Source of the DNA: Butyrivibrio sp. LC3010
GTDB taxonomy: Bacteria > Bacillota > Clostridia > Lachnospirales > Lachnospiraceae
NCBI RefSeq assembly: GCF_000424385.1
Contig: NZ_AUJU01000008.1
Location: forward strand, 111,653 to 175,652
Length of the DNA: 64,000 nucleotides
Reading direction: 5' to 3'
Below, piece after piece: positions 26,182 through 35,374 of this stretch. Under the pieces are notes generated by a model that had not been told where the DNA came from, searched no databases, and saw nothing but the letters and a program-made list of their open reading frames with translations. The stretch's first letter is position 1. Every line of letters starts with the position of its first letter. Position numbers and translations under genes: made by a program.

Positions 26182-26889
26182 TCAGCCCCGCTCCATTTTA
26201 TAACCAAGCCCACGCACCGTTTTAATATATTTGGGATTTTTGCTGTCATCCTCTATTTTGTCTCTGAGATTACTCATATGGACCATAAGAGCATTGTCAT
26301 CATTTTCATAGTACTCGCCGTTGATGTACTCGTAGATCTGCACCTTGGTAAAAACTCTTCCGGGATTATTCATAAGAAGAGTCATGATTCTAAACTCTGT
26401 TGGAGTAAGAAGAATCTCAACTCCGTTCTTTGTGAATTTCGCCCTTGGCACATCCAGGGAAAGCTCGCCCACAACCGTGATGTCATTGTCCTTTTGAAGG
26501 CTGCTTCCGAATTTATAGAAACGTCTAAGCATAGCCTTTGTCTTGGCAACGATTTCAAGCGGATTAAAAGGCTTTACCATATAGTCATCAGCGCCAATGT
26601 CGAGGCCAAGAATCTTGTCACTGTCCTGATTTTTGGCAGAAAGAACAAGAATCGGAATGCTGTTCTTCCTCTCTCTGATAGTTCTTATTACTTCATAACC
26701 ATTTAACTTAGGCATCATAATATCGCAGATAAAAAGGTCGGGACTCTCAGCCTCAACAGCTTTAAGTGCCGCCTCTCCATCCTCTGCAGATATCACTTCA
26801 TAATTTGCATTTTCAAGATAAAGCCTTAGAAGATCTATGATATCAACATCATCCTCGGCTATAAGTATTTTGTACTTTTTATCATTCAT
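26182..26889 (-). CDS. OmpR-family response regulator
   Basis: A 235-residue regulator with receiver domain (AEDDVD near 11-16, phospho-acceptor Asp52 in FICDIMMPKLNG, KPFNPLE with the conserved lysine) and a winged-helix DNA-binding domain (about 140-235, ending IKTVRGLGYKME). It overlaps the end of the permease gene by 8 bp and precedes its kinase by 2 bp, so all are translated from one message. It probably regulates its own operon. Confidence 0.95.
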   Translation of the reverse strand: MNDKKYKILIAEDDVDIIDLLRLYLENANYEVISAEDGEAALKAVEAESPDLFICDIMMPKLNGYEVIRTIRERKNSIPILVLSAKNQDSDKILGLDIGADDYMVKPFNPLEIVAKTKAMLRRFYKFGSSLQKDNDITVVGELSLDVPRAKFTKNGVEILLTPTEFRIMTLLMNNPGRVFTKVQIYEYINGEYYENDDNALMVHMSNLRDKIEDDSKNPKYIKTVRGLGYKMERG

Positions 26890-28159
26890 ATCTGAGTGCC
26901 TCGATAGGATTCAGCTTTGCAGCCTTGTTGGCAGGATAGTATCCGAAAAATACTCCAAACGCCATAGAAAACAGTACACAGAATATTATACCGCCAATTG
27001 AAGCACTACCGCTATACCCCATCATTTTGGAGGCCATTATTCCAAAAATCTGACCAACGATTACGCCCAAAATTCCTCCGATAAAACACACCACAACTGC
27101 CTCTGTAATAAACTGCAGTCTGATATATCCGTTGGTTGCTCCAAGGGCTTTTCTGGTGCCGATTTCTCTGGTTCTCTCCGTGATAGACACTATCATTATA
27201 TTCATCACACCAATTCCTCCTACCAAAAGAGATATGGCACCAATTGCCGCAAAAGCATAAGTCTGTGTATTCAGCATGGATTCCATCGATTTTATTTCTT
27301 CCTTCATGCTGTAGGCATATGCCTCATAGGTATCATTGTCCTTGTAATACTTATTGTTCAGATATTGTTGGATATCCAGTGCAAGTGCTCCCTGATCTGC
27401 GCCTGTTTTTGCAACAACTTCCATCTCATCATAAAGCTGCTTATCTCTCATTTGTATAAGTGCGGTCTGAAGCGGAAGATATGCGGAAGTCCTTATATCC
27501 TTTTGATTTTTACCTGCACTCATACCTCCGACGCTGCTCTCCGAATATTCATAGACTCCGACTATCGTATAGTCATAATATTTGTTGTCTATAACCACCT
27601 CTACAGCCTTCCCCAGGGCTGCTTTGGCATCGCCTTGAAGCATGTTATTAACATATCTGTCTGATACTATTATTACTTTCCTTGCTTCCTGCTGCTCATT
27701 TTGTGAAAAGCTTCTTCCAGCTATAAGCTTTATCTTTGATTGTTTAAGGGCTGCTGCGTTAACTCCTTCCAAAGTAATGTTTGCGTATTTTTTACCGTCC
27801 TCAGCTTTGATTTCCCCTGCACTTTTCTTAAGTGCTATTCCCTCTATTCTGTCTGAAAAATGTTCCGAAAGATCATTAATCATATCCTCCGAAAAGTAGT
27901 CCTTATCCTTCATCTCGCGGATATAAGCATCCTCTGAGTAATCGAAATCCTCAGTCATCTTCTGCATTACATAAGCGCTGATATTATTTACGCCCATATC
28001 TCCCATCTGCCCCATGACAGATTTATTCATTGCGTCCCCAACTGTCATAATGGCGATTACAGAAGCAATTCCTATTATAATTCCAAGCATAGTAAGGAAC
28101 GTCCTCATTTTATTTGCCAGAAGTCCCGTAAGCGCAAGCTTTACATTTTCAAGAAGCAT
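26882..28159 (-). CDS. MacB-type ABC permease
   Basis: A 425-residue FtsX-like permease. One N-terminal helix (about 15-40, TFLTMLGIIIGIASVIAIMT) is followed by an extracytoplasmic MacB_PCD domain (about 45-275) and three C-terminal helices (about 300-415). It pairs with the ATPase encoded upstream (11-bp overlap) to form a MacAB-like exporter of peptides, antibiotics or surface components. The C-terminus KAAKLNPIEALRYE is the family signature. Confidence 0.92.
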   Translation of the reverse strand: MLLENVKLALTGLLANKMRTFLTMLGIIIGIASVIAIMTVGDAMNKSVMGQMGDMGVNNISAYVMQKMTEDFDYSEDAYIREMKDKDYFSEDMINDLSEHFSDRIEGIALKKSAGEIKAEDGKKYANITLEGVNAAALKQSKIKLIAGRSFSQNEQQEARKVIIVSDRYVNNMLQGDAKAALGKAVEVVIDNKYYDYTIVGVYEYSESSVGGMSAGKNQKDIRTSAYLPLQTALIQMRDKQLYDEMEVVAKTGADQGALALDIQQYLNNKYYKDNDTYEAYAYSMKEEIKSMESMLNTQTYAFAAIGAISLLVGGIGVMNIMIVSITERTREIGTRKALGATNGYIRLQFITEAVVVCFIGGILGVIVGQIFGIMASKMMGYSGSASIGGIIFCVLFSMAFGVFFGYYPANKAAKLNPIEALRYE

Positions 28160-28871
28160 ATCTTATTCCCATCCTCTCATCTACTATCCTGCCATCCTTA
28201 AGCGTAAGTATTCTCTCAGTCTCCTGCGCAAGCTCCGGTGAATGGGTTATGAAAACAATGGTGATTCCCTGCTCCTCATGAAGCTTATGAAAAATGTCCA
28301 TGATTTTCCTTCCGGTTGCAGAATCAAGAGCTCCTGTGGGCTCATCTGCCAGAATTATTGAAGGTCTGTTTACGAGAGCTCTTGCAATTGCAACTCTCTG
28401 CTTTTGTCCACCGGATAATTCATCAGGAGTGTGATTCATTCTCTCCTTCATCTCGACAAGTTCCAAAAGTTCCATTGCCCTCTCTTTTCTCTCCCTAGCC
28501 CTCACACCTCCGTAGAGCATCGGAAGTTCAACATTTTTAAGTGCACTGGTTCTGGCAATAAGATTGTAGGTCTGAAAAACAAACCCTATCTTTCTATTTC
28601 GGATATGGGAAAGCTCAGTATCCCCTGCTTTACATACATCCACACCGTCAAGAAGATATGAACCGCCCGTTGGCTTATCCAAAAGCCCTATGATATTCAT
28701 CAGCGTGGATTTACCTGAGCCGGAAGTACCTACTATAGAAACAAATTCGCCCTTCTTTACGCATATATCTATGCCATGAAGTATCTCTAATTCATTTTCG
28801 CTTCCGATATTAAAGCTTTTTACAATCCCCTTCGCATCAATCATGATATTTGGAGTCACTATATCTGTCAT
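28149..28871 (-). CDS. MacB/LolD-type ABC ATPase
   Basis: A 240-residue ATPase: Walker [10 protein letters not shown] (about residues 50-58), Q-loop, signature [15 protein letters not shown], Walker [13 protein letters not shown] and switch histidine in FITHSP. It belongs to the MacB/LolD/FtsE-like family. It overlaps the adaptor gene by 4 bp and the permease by 11 bp, so the three parts of the pump are translationally coupled. Confidence 0.95.
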   Translation of the reverse strand: MTDIVTPNIMIDAKGIVKSFNIGSENELEILHGIDICVKKGEFVSIVGTSGSGKSTLMNIIGLLDKPTGGSYLLDGVDVCKAGDTELSHIRNRKIGFVFQTYNLIARTSALKNVELPMLYGGVRARERKERAMELLELVEMKERMNHTPDELSGGQKQRVAIARALVNRPSIILADEPTGALDSATGRKIMDIFHKLHEEQGITIVFITHSPELAQETERILTLKDGRIVDERMGIRYAS

Positions 28872-30895
28872 TCTTCCACCCCGCCGGTTGTATCAGTACT
28901 CATAAATTCATCGTAGGATGGAACAACAAGGTTCATTCCTTCCTCTAATCCATCACCCTTTACTTCCACATAATAATCGGTTTTTATTCCATAACTTACT
29001 GTGATATGTTCACCTGTTGCAACTGCATTTCCATTTTCATCAAGATCTGCTCTTTCAACATACAGGCTTCCATCCTCTGCTGTCTGAACGCAGCTATCGG
29101 GAACAGTAAGAACATTATCAGCTTCCTGCTGAAGTATGGTTATTTTGGCAGTCATTCCTATTCTGAGTCTGTCTTCCATTCCGCCATCTATGGAAACCTC
29201 GATAGGATAATCACTGGAGGTGCCGGAAGAGCTCTGTTCCTGACTATTCTGGGATGCTGCCCCCTGCGGTATCGGAGAAACAAATGAAAGTGTTCCATTC
29301 ATCTCATTATCAACAGAATCTGTCTTTATCGTAACTTTCATACCCTCTTTGATATCACAGATATCATACTGATCAACTGTTGCAGTAACTTTATAGCCAC
29401 TGTCATTCTGGATCAGCGCAATTTCATTTCCGTTATCATAGATACCGCCCTCTTTTACACCTACAGATGTAACAAGTCCGTCACAGGGAGCGACAATCGT
29501 AGCTTTTTCCAGCTCCTGCTCGTACTTGTCAACCTCCTGCTGAGCCTGTATCGTACTGCTGCCCTGACTGAGCTGTGTCTCTGAAAAGCTGTCTTTTGAG
29601 TCCGCAACAGTTTTTCCGTTTTCTCTCTTCTGATCTTCCTCTTCTTCCTTTGCTTTCTCTGCATTGTCTTTGGCACTCTGAATTGACTCTTTTGCTGACT
29701 TGGCATCCGCTTCCTTTTCTGCCTGTTTTGTCTTAGCCTCCGCAAGATTTGTCTGGGCATCCTCCAGAGCGCTCTGCTTTTCCTCAAGGTCTTTTTTCGC
29801 CCTCTCATTTTCCCCCTGAGCTTTGGTCATTTTCTTTTCTTTTTTATCCCTTGCTTTTACAGCAGCTTCGTACTGACCCTCTGCTGTGCTGATTGCACTC
29901 TGAATACCTTCAAGCTTAGTCTTTGCATTCTCATAATTCTGTTTTGCTTCATCATAAACACCCTGGGCAGTTGCTGCATCTGTCCTTGCCTTATCAAGAA
30001 CTCCCTGGGCATTTTCCACATCCTGAGGGTTTGCATCAGGATTTGAATCAAGCTCGGTCTTTTTACTCTCAGCATCCTTAAGTGCATTATTGGCTGCTGT
30101 AAGATCATCGCCCGCTTTACTGAATCTGTCTGAAGCCGTTGTGAAATCGCCTTTGGTAAAAGCTTCATAATCTGTCTTTAAGGTGCTTATGGAATCAGCA
30201 AGTGCACCAACGTCTTTATTGGCAGTCTCGTAGGCTTCCTGGGCCTTTGAATACTTGTCATCACTTCTTGTCACTTCAGCTGCGGCATTTCCTGCTGCAT
30301 CCTTTGCTCCGCTTGCAGCGGCTGTCATATCGTTAACAGAGCTTTCCGCACTACTGTTTTCAGCATTTGCAGCATCTGAAGCAGCAACAGCATCGTTATA
30401 AGCTTTGTCAGCTTTTTGTGCATCCCTTTCAGCACGTTCGATCTGAATTCTGGCTGTCTCAACAGCAGCATCATAATTTCTCTGTGCAGTTGCAAGCTCA
30501 AGTGAGTCCTTTTTCTTTGCTATTTCAAGTGCCTCCTTTGCCTGTGCAAGGGACTTTTCTATACTTGTAGTATCAAGCACCGCTATGACATCGCCCTTTT
30601 TAACCCTGTCACCTACTCTTACTTTTAATGAATTAATCTTCACTCCTGTAAGTTCACTTGCAACGCTCTGACTGTCGAGAGCTGTTATCGTTCCGTTAAG
30701 GCTTATTGTTTTCTTTAAATCCTGCCGTGTAACCTCTGCTGTCTCGATCATACTTACAGATTCATCTGCAGCTGCACTGGCATGAGTAATCCTTGTGTAA
30801 TTAATTGTTCCGACTGTCACTGAAGCAATAAGAATAATTGAAGTTATCACTAATACTTTGGTTCTTTTTCCACTTAAAAATTCTTTGATTTTCAT
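28868..30895 (-). CDS. MacA-like adaptor with very long coiled coil
   Basis: A 675-residue HlyD/MacA-type membrane-fusion adaptor with one N-terminal membrane helix (about 12-32). Lipoyl half-motifs (VRVGDRVKKGDVIAVLDT and the later IVAPCDGLVTSVGVKEGG) flank an Ala/Lys/Glu-rich alpha-helical hairpin of about 350 residues (about 100-460), far longer than in ordinary MacA. A beta-barrel and membrane-proximal domain follow. In a monoderm the long hairpin may span the wall. ATG 30895 is preceded by AAAGGTG; the earlier in-frame start lacks a site. It is the first gene of the five-gene operon. Confidence 0.9.
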   Translation of the reverse strand: MKIKEFLSGKRTKVLVITSIILIASVTVGTINYTRITHASAAADESVSMIETAEVTRQDLKKTISLNGTITALDSQSVASELTGVKINSLKVRVGDRVKKGDVIAVLDTTSIEKSLAQAKEALEIAKKKDSLELATAQRNYDAAVETARIQIERAERDAQKADKAYNDAVAASDAANAENSSAESSVNDMTAAASGAKDAAGNAAAEVTRSDDKYSKAQEAYETANKDVGALADSISTLKTDYEAFTKGDFTTASDRFSKAGDDLTAANNALKDAESKKTELDSNPDANPQDVENAQGVLDKARTDAATAQGVYDEAKQNYENAKTKLEGIQSAISTAEGQYEAAVKARDKKEKKMTKAQGENERAKKDLEEKQSALEDAQTNLAEAKTKQAEKEADAKSAKESIQSAKDNAEKAKEEEEDQKRENGKTVADSKDSFSETQLSQGSSTIQAQQEVDKYEQELEKATIVAPCDGLVTSVGVKEGGIYDNGNEIALIQNDSGYKVTATVDQYDICDIKEGMKVTIKTDSVDNEMNGTLSFVSPIPQGAASQNSQEQSSSGTSSDYPIEVSIDGGMEDRLRIGMTAKITILQQEADNVLTVPDSCVQTAEDGSLYVERADLDENGNAVATGEHITVSYGIKTDYYVEVKGDGLEEGMNLVVPSYDEFMSTDTTGGVEE

Positions 30896-30946
30896 AAGTT
30901 TGTCACCTTTCAAGAGTCTGTTGAATGAAGTATAAAACCCGCACAT

Positions 30947-30993
30947 AAAAAAAACCTTTGCGTAATCTTAAGATTTCTTAAGATTAGCAAAGG
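30947..30993 (-). terminator. Terminator after the COG0523 gene
   Basis: A long stem (arms 30955-30973 and 30977-30993, one bulged base) is followed on the minus strand by eight T's. It closes the kinase-GTPase operon. Confidence 0.88.
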
Positions 30994-31053
30994 CTCAAAA
31001 TTTTGTTTTAAATTGTAAGGATTTGGCTTAATCGTAGTCCTTATACCTGAATA

Positions 31054-32013
31054 TCACAAGGATACCACCGAGCAGTAATCCTTCCATATTTCATTTATAT
31101 ACTCTTTGTTAAGGTTTTCTCCAATGATTATCAGTACATTTCTGCTACTTGTGACAGGCTTTACCTCCGTCTTTTTCTCAGTGGCATTTAGCTGTACCTG
31201 AGCATCCTTGCCGGTCTTGACAAAGCCCTTAATTCTGATGATATGACCGGCTTTTACATCAGTAAATAGTGCTTCTGCCTTTTTAATGAGTTCTTCTTCA
31301 GATATCTCAACGTCAAAGTAAAATAATGGCGTAAACTGCCTGTCCTCAAGAGGAAGTTTCACATAGGAAGCATGCCTGTAGCCGCAGCCCATGATTCCCT
31401 CAAAGTCCCCGGCATCAAGCTCATTAAAAGGCCTGGCAATCACATCTCCCTGGCTGAAACTGATTCCGGTTGTAAACTCAGCCATTATGTCATTTATTCT
31501 CTTAACGATACCTTCTATGTCAGACTCTCTGACATCTTCATGCAGCTTACTCAGTACCAGTTTTCCTGCACATGCAGCTTCAGTCATAAAAATATAACGG
31601 GATATATCCGTCAGATCTGTCACGGTATTGGCATCGACGATCGATATGACATTCCCTATCTCATACCATCTGTCCAAAGGCTCATCATAGAGCACATCAA
31701 AAAACTCATCCACGTCATAGATTCCGGAGGGTTCAATTATAACTCTGTCGTATCCGTGCATTCCCATGGAAATAAGCTTCGTCCTGAAGCGCCTTCTATG
31801 GGCTTCCTGCCCGTCTCCTCCAACAATCATTTCAAGATTACAGTTATCCCCATATAGGTCCTGTAAAAGAACCATATCCACGTTTACCGCACCATAATCA
31901 TTTTCAATAATGCAGATTTTCTCACCTTTTTCCAAAAGGAATTTTGCATATTCTTTTATAAAAGTTGTTTTTCCGGATCCTAAAAAGCCGGTTATCAGGT
32001 CTATCTTAACCAT
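31054..32013 (-). CDS. COG0523 (CobW-like) G3E GTPase
   Basis: A 319-residue G3E-family P-loop GTPase with Walker A GFLGSGKTTF (about residues 8-17), switch region IENDYG, and IIEPSGI. Family members (CobW, YeiR, ZigA) move metals or help metal-cofactor insertion. The usual CxCC metal motif is replaced here by GGDGQEAH, so canonical zinc binding is doubtful. A CobW-C-like domain covers about 205-319. It lies 30 bp after the FGGY kinase and before a terminator, so it seems part of the sugar operon. The ATG at 32013 (GGTGGG upstream) is preferred over a TTG four codons earlier. Substrate is unknown. Confidence 0.8.
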   Translation of the reverse strand: MVKIDLITGFLGSGKTTFIKEYAKFLLEKGEKICIIENDYGAVNVDMVLLQDLYGDNCNLEMIVGGDGQEAHRRRFRTKLISMGMHGYDRVIIEPSGIYDVDEFFDVLYDEPLDRWYEIGNVISIVDANTVTDLTDISRYIFMTEAACAGKLVLSKLHEDVRESDIEGIVKRINDIMAEFTTGISFSQGDVIARPFNELDAGDFEGIMGCGYRHASYVKLPLEDRQFTPLFYFDVEISEEELIKKAEALFTDVKAGHIIRIKGFVKTGKDAQVQLNATEKKTEVKPVTSSRNVLIIIGENLNKEYINEIWKDYCSVVSL

Positions 32014-32043
32014 TGCACCCACCAATCTAAGAGAGGTAAAAGA

Positions 32044-33522
32044 TCAGGGCTGCAGAACCTTTCTGACAGCAGCTTTCCAGCCATTATAATGGCCTTCGTA
32101 CTCTTTTTCACTCATCTTTACATTATATTCAGTGCGCTTTATTCCGGAAAACAGCTTGTTTTTGTCATAGATTCCAAGGGCAATTCCCGCAGCATAAGCC
32201 GCGCCCATTGCAGATAGTTCTTCAGCCGGAGGAACAAGTACCGGTACCCTTACCATATCTGTCTGGAACTGCATAAGATATGCATTTTTTGTAGGACCGC
32301 CATCGACGCGAAGTTCCTTAATGGAAAAACTGACATCATCGTTCATAGCACCTACAATATCAGCAATCTGATAGGCGATGCAGTCAAGTGCGTCCCTGAC
32401 AATTTCTGCCTTTTTTGTAGTTCTTGTCATTCCGCAGATAACAGCTTCTGCTTTCCCATCCCAGTATGGTGCACCTAAACCTGAAAACGCAGGTACTATA
32501 TATGAATGATCCTCAGGGTCAGCCTCCCTTGCAAGGGCCTCTGTCTCTGCCGCTGAATTTATCAGCTGCAGATCATCCTTAAGCCAGGTAATCACAGCTC
32601 CTGTATAGTTAATATTTCCTTCAAGAACGTAATCAACCTTTCCGCCGATTTTCCAGGCAAGTGAGGTTACAAGTCCGTGAGAACTAAGCACCTGCTTATC
32701 ACCGATATTCATCATTACTGATGAACCTGTGCCATAAGTTGCCTTTACCATTCCTTCGGACAAGCACCCCTGCCCAAAAAGTGCACCGTGAGAATCTCCA
32801 AGAACACCTCGTATCGGAACAGGATGTGGCAAAAACCCTTCAAAATCTGTCTCGCCAAAATATCCATCTGAATCTGTGACTTCCGGAAGAGCTTCAATGG
32901 GAACTTCAAATACTTTGCATATCTGCTCGTCCCATTTGAGATTACCGATATTGAAGAGCTGGGTTCTGGAGGCATTGGAATAATCTGTCCTGAACTCTCT
33001 TGTGCCTGTCAGCCTGTAAACAAGAAAAGCATCCACCGTACCACAGCAAAGCTTTTTATCCTTTGCCGCTTTTTTTGCTGCGTCAACATTCTTCATTATC
33101 CAGGAAAGCTTTCCGGCAGGAAAATATGGAGAAAGATTGATTCCTGTTCTCTCCTTTATCATCTGCCCATAGCCCTTGCTCATAATATCGTCACATATAT
33201 CTTCTGCTCTTTTGCACTGCCACACGATAGCATTATATAACGGTTTTCCGTCTCTTGTCCAAGCTATTGAGGTCTCTCGCTGATTGCTTATGCCGACGCC
33301 CTCAATCTCATTTTTATCAATCCCGGATGCTTCTACCAGATTTTTCACAACCTGTATGACATTTCTGTAAATCTCCTCAGGGTCATGTTCAACATATCCT
33401 CTGGAGTCGACTATCTGTCTGTGAGGCAGGTCCTCTCTTTTTAAAAGAGAACCTTTCTCATCAAACAAAACTGCCTTTGTTCCCTGAGTGCTTTGATCTA
33501 TTCCAATGATATATTTACTCAT
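32044..33522 (-). CDS. FGGY-family carbohydrate kinase, candidate D-apulose kinase
   Basis: A 492-residue sugar kinase of the glycerol/xylulose kinase family. N-terminal phosphate-binding GIDQSTQGTKAVLFD (residues 6-20), GISNQRETSIAW, and C-terminal VDGGPTKN and ELSAMGAAYAAG are seen. It is closest in style to GlpK-type members, but context argues against glycerol: it overlaps the transketolase C-half by 4 bp (ATGA) and sits with a FucI-type isomerase. In the published D-apiose route, ApsK is an FGGY kinase acting beside split transketolase AptA/AptB. Assignment to D-apulose is inference; xylulose or another ketopentose is the alternative. Confidence 0.85.
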   Translation of the reverse strand: MSKYIIGIDQSTQGTKAVLFDEKGSLLKREDLPHRQIVDSRGYVEHDPEEIYRNVIQVVKNLVEASGIDKNEIEGVGISNQRETSIAWTRDGKPLYNAIVWQCKRAEDICDDIMSKGYGQMIKERTGINLSPYFPAGKLSWIMKNVDAAKKAAKDKKLCCGTVDAFLVYRLTGTREFRTDYSNASRTQLFNIGNLKWDEQICKVFEVPIEALPEVTDSDGYFGETDFEGFLPHPVPIRGVLGDSHGALFGQGCLSEGMVKATYGTGSSVMMNIGDKQVLSSHGLVTSLAWKIGGKVDYVLEGNINYTGAVITWLKDDLQLINSAAETEALAREADPEDHSYIVPAFSGLGAPYWDGKAEAVICGMTRTTKKAEIVRDALDCIAYQIADIVGAMNDDVSFSIKELRVDGGPTKNAYLMQFQTDMVRVPVLVPPAEELSAMGAAYAAGIALGIYDKNKLFSGIKRTEYNVKMSEKEYEGHYNGWKAAVRKVLQP

Positions 33523-34451
33523 GAGAGTGCTTCCTTTGCTTTCTTTGCAATTCCCTCTGCATTCATTCCATAGTAATCAAACACTTCCCTGGAAGTTCCT
33601 GTTATAACAGGTGCGTCAGGAAGAGCAATTTCCAATACCTTTTTAGGGCAGTTTGCTGATACAACCTGAGCCACCATAGAGCCAAGTCCTCCAAAAGGTG
33701 CATGCTCCTCTACCGTGATCACTGCCTTTGTCTTTTTCGCAGACCTTATAATGGCCTCAGTATCCAGTGGTTTTACACAGTACATATCAATAACCTCTGC
33801 ACTTATCCCTTCCTTTTCAAGGAGCTTTGCAGCATCCAGGGAAGGCTTAACCATCTCTCCGCAGGCAATTATTGTTACATCACTGCCTTCATTTACTATA
33901 GTTGCCTTATCCATCTCAAAAGGACAGTTATCTTCTGCGTAAGTATCCTCCACAGGATTTCTTCCTGTTCTGATGTAAGCAGGCTTTTCATCCTTAAGAA
34001 GAGCCTCTATAAGATATTTTGTCTGATGTCTGTCAGATGGAAGGTAAACTCTCATATTGGGAATTGCTGCCATAGCCGCAATGTCCTGAGCACTGTGATG
34101 GCTCATTCCAAGAGCTCCATAGCTAACGCCGCCGCTTATTCCGATAAGCTTCACATTCATATTTGAATATGCGCAGTCAACCTTAGCCTGCTCATAGCTT
34201 CTTGTGGATAAAAAGCTTGCAGGAGATGCTGCAAATGGTTTCTTTCCGACCTTTGCAAGACCTGCCGCTATGCTCACAAGATCCTGCTCTGCGATTCCAA
34301 CCTCCACAGCCTGCTCAGGGAAGTTCTCAAAAAATGGTGTAAGTGACGCGGATCCTCTGGAATCACTGCAAAGAACAACTATGTCATGATCATCCTTTGC
34401 ATGCTCCATCAAAACATCACATATTACTTTTCTGTTTGGTATATTATTCAT
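33519..34451 (-). CDS. Transketolase, C-terminal half subunit (AptB-like)
   Basis: A 310-residue protein equal to the pyrimidine-binding and C-terminal domains of transketolase. It shows VEVGIAEQDLVSIAAGLA with the thiamine-activating glutamate (about residue 53), LGMSHHSAQDIA and the C-terminal VTVEEHAPFGGLG. With the upstream N-half it forms a thiamine diphosphate enzyme that moves two-carbon ketol units. Split transketolases are common, but pairing with a dedicated kinase and isomerase suggests a special donor, for example apulose 4-phosphate (AptA/AptB). It starts 29 bp after the N-half gene. Confidence 0.88.
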   Translation of the reverse strand: MNNIPNRKVICDVLMEHAKDDHDIVVLCSDSRGSASLTPFFENFPEQAVEVGIAEQDLVSIAAGLAKVGKKPFAASPASFLSTRSYEQAKVDCAYSNMNVKLIGISGGVSYGALGMSHHSAQDIAAMAAIPNMRVYLPSDRHQTKYLIEALLKDEKPAYIRTGRNPVEDTYAEDNCPFEMDKATIVNEGSDVTIIACGEMVKPSLDAAKLLEKEGISAEVIDMYCVKPLDTEAIIRSAKKTKAVITVEEHAPFGGLGSMVAQVVSANCPKKVLEIALPDAPVITGTSREVFDYYGMNAEGIAKKAKEALS

Positions 34452-34480
34452 GAAAAATCAGCCTCCGTTATCAAAATCAA

Positions 34481-35305
34481 TTAGCCTTGCATGCTCCTGC
34501 ATTCTTCAAGGTCCTTTACTATCTGCTCATATTCTTCCAATGAAGGAACATGATGATGCCAGGATGCCTTATTTTCCATAACCTTAGAGCCCTTGCCCTT
34601 TGTGGTATTAGCGATTATGCAGGTTGGTTTTCCTTTAGTCTGTTTTGCTTCTTCAAAGGCTTTATCAAGCTCATCAAGGTCATTTCCATCAACGCTTATG
34701 ACATGCCAGCCAAAGCTCTGAACTCTCTTAAACAGATCCTCATGAGCCATTACATCCTCCGTGCTTCCTGATATCTGAAGACGGTTTCTGTCAATGACGG
34801 CGCAGAGTTTATCAAGATGATACATATTTCCTGCCATAAAGCCTTCCCACACTGAACCTTCTGCCAGCTCTCCGTCTCCCATAACCACATAGGTACGACT
34901 TGTTTTGCCATTCATCCTGTTACCCAGTGCAATTCCTACACTCACCGGAAGCCCGTGTCCAAGGGAGCCTGAATTCATCTCCATTCCGGGAAGCTTGTTA
35001 TTGGGATGTCCGATATACTGTGAACCGAATTTAGAAAACTTACTCTTAACCTCTTCATAGTCAAGGAATCCCTTTTCACAAAGAACCGCATAATAGGCTT
35101 CTACTGAATGTCCCTTACTCAATATAAAAAAGTCTCGATCGGGGCTGTCCTGATTATCCGGTGATATATTCATCTGTTTGAAATAAAGATCAACCAGAAT
35201 CTCCATAACGCTCATATCTCCGCCGATATGACCGCCGCCACCCTCCATAATTATGTCTATGGTATCTTTCCTTAATTTGTATGCTAATGCTTTTAAATTA
35301 CTCAA
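34481..35305 (-). CDS. Transketolase, N-terminal half subunit (AptA-like)
   Basis: About 274 residues forming the thiamine diphosphate-binding domain of transketolase. It has GGGGHIGGDMS (standard family form is SGHPGG), SKGHSVEAYYA, the GDGELAEGSVWE diphosphate/magnesium motif and DRNRLQ. I chose the TTG at 35305, five bases after AGGAGG, giving the family-like start SNLKALAYKLRKD; an upstream ATG at 35350 would add 15 residues but has TGGAG only two bases away. It lies between the isomerase and the C-half gene in one operon. Confidence 0.86.
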   Translation of the reverse strand: MSNLKALAYKLRKDTIDIIMEGGGGHIGGDMSVMEILVDLYFKQMNISPDNQDSPDRDFFILSKGHSVEAYYAVLCEKGFLDYEEVKSKFSKFGSQYIGHPNNKLPGMEMNSGSLGHGLPVSVGIALGNRMNGKTSRTYVVMGDGELAEGSVWEGFMAGNMYHLDKLCAVIDRNRLQISGSTEDVMAHEDLFKRVQSFGWHVISVDGNDLDELDKAFEEAKQTKGKPTCIIANTTKGKGSKVMENKASWHHHVPSLEEYEQIVKDLEECRSMQG

Positions 35306-35374
35306 TTTTGCCTCCTGTTTATCCCTCATCCGCTGCTGAAGTAAGCTCATCACTCCAGAGGAAAAGTGTTTCTT

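Noticed and set aside
32044..33522. Calling the FGGY kinase glycerol kinase
   Set aside because: Sequence style is GlpK-like, but no glycerol facilitator or glycerol-3-phosphate dehydrogenase is present and it is coupled to transketolase.
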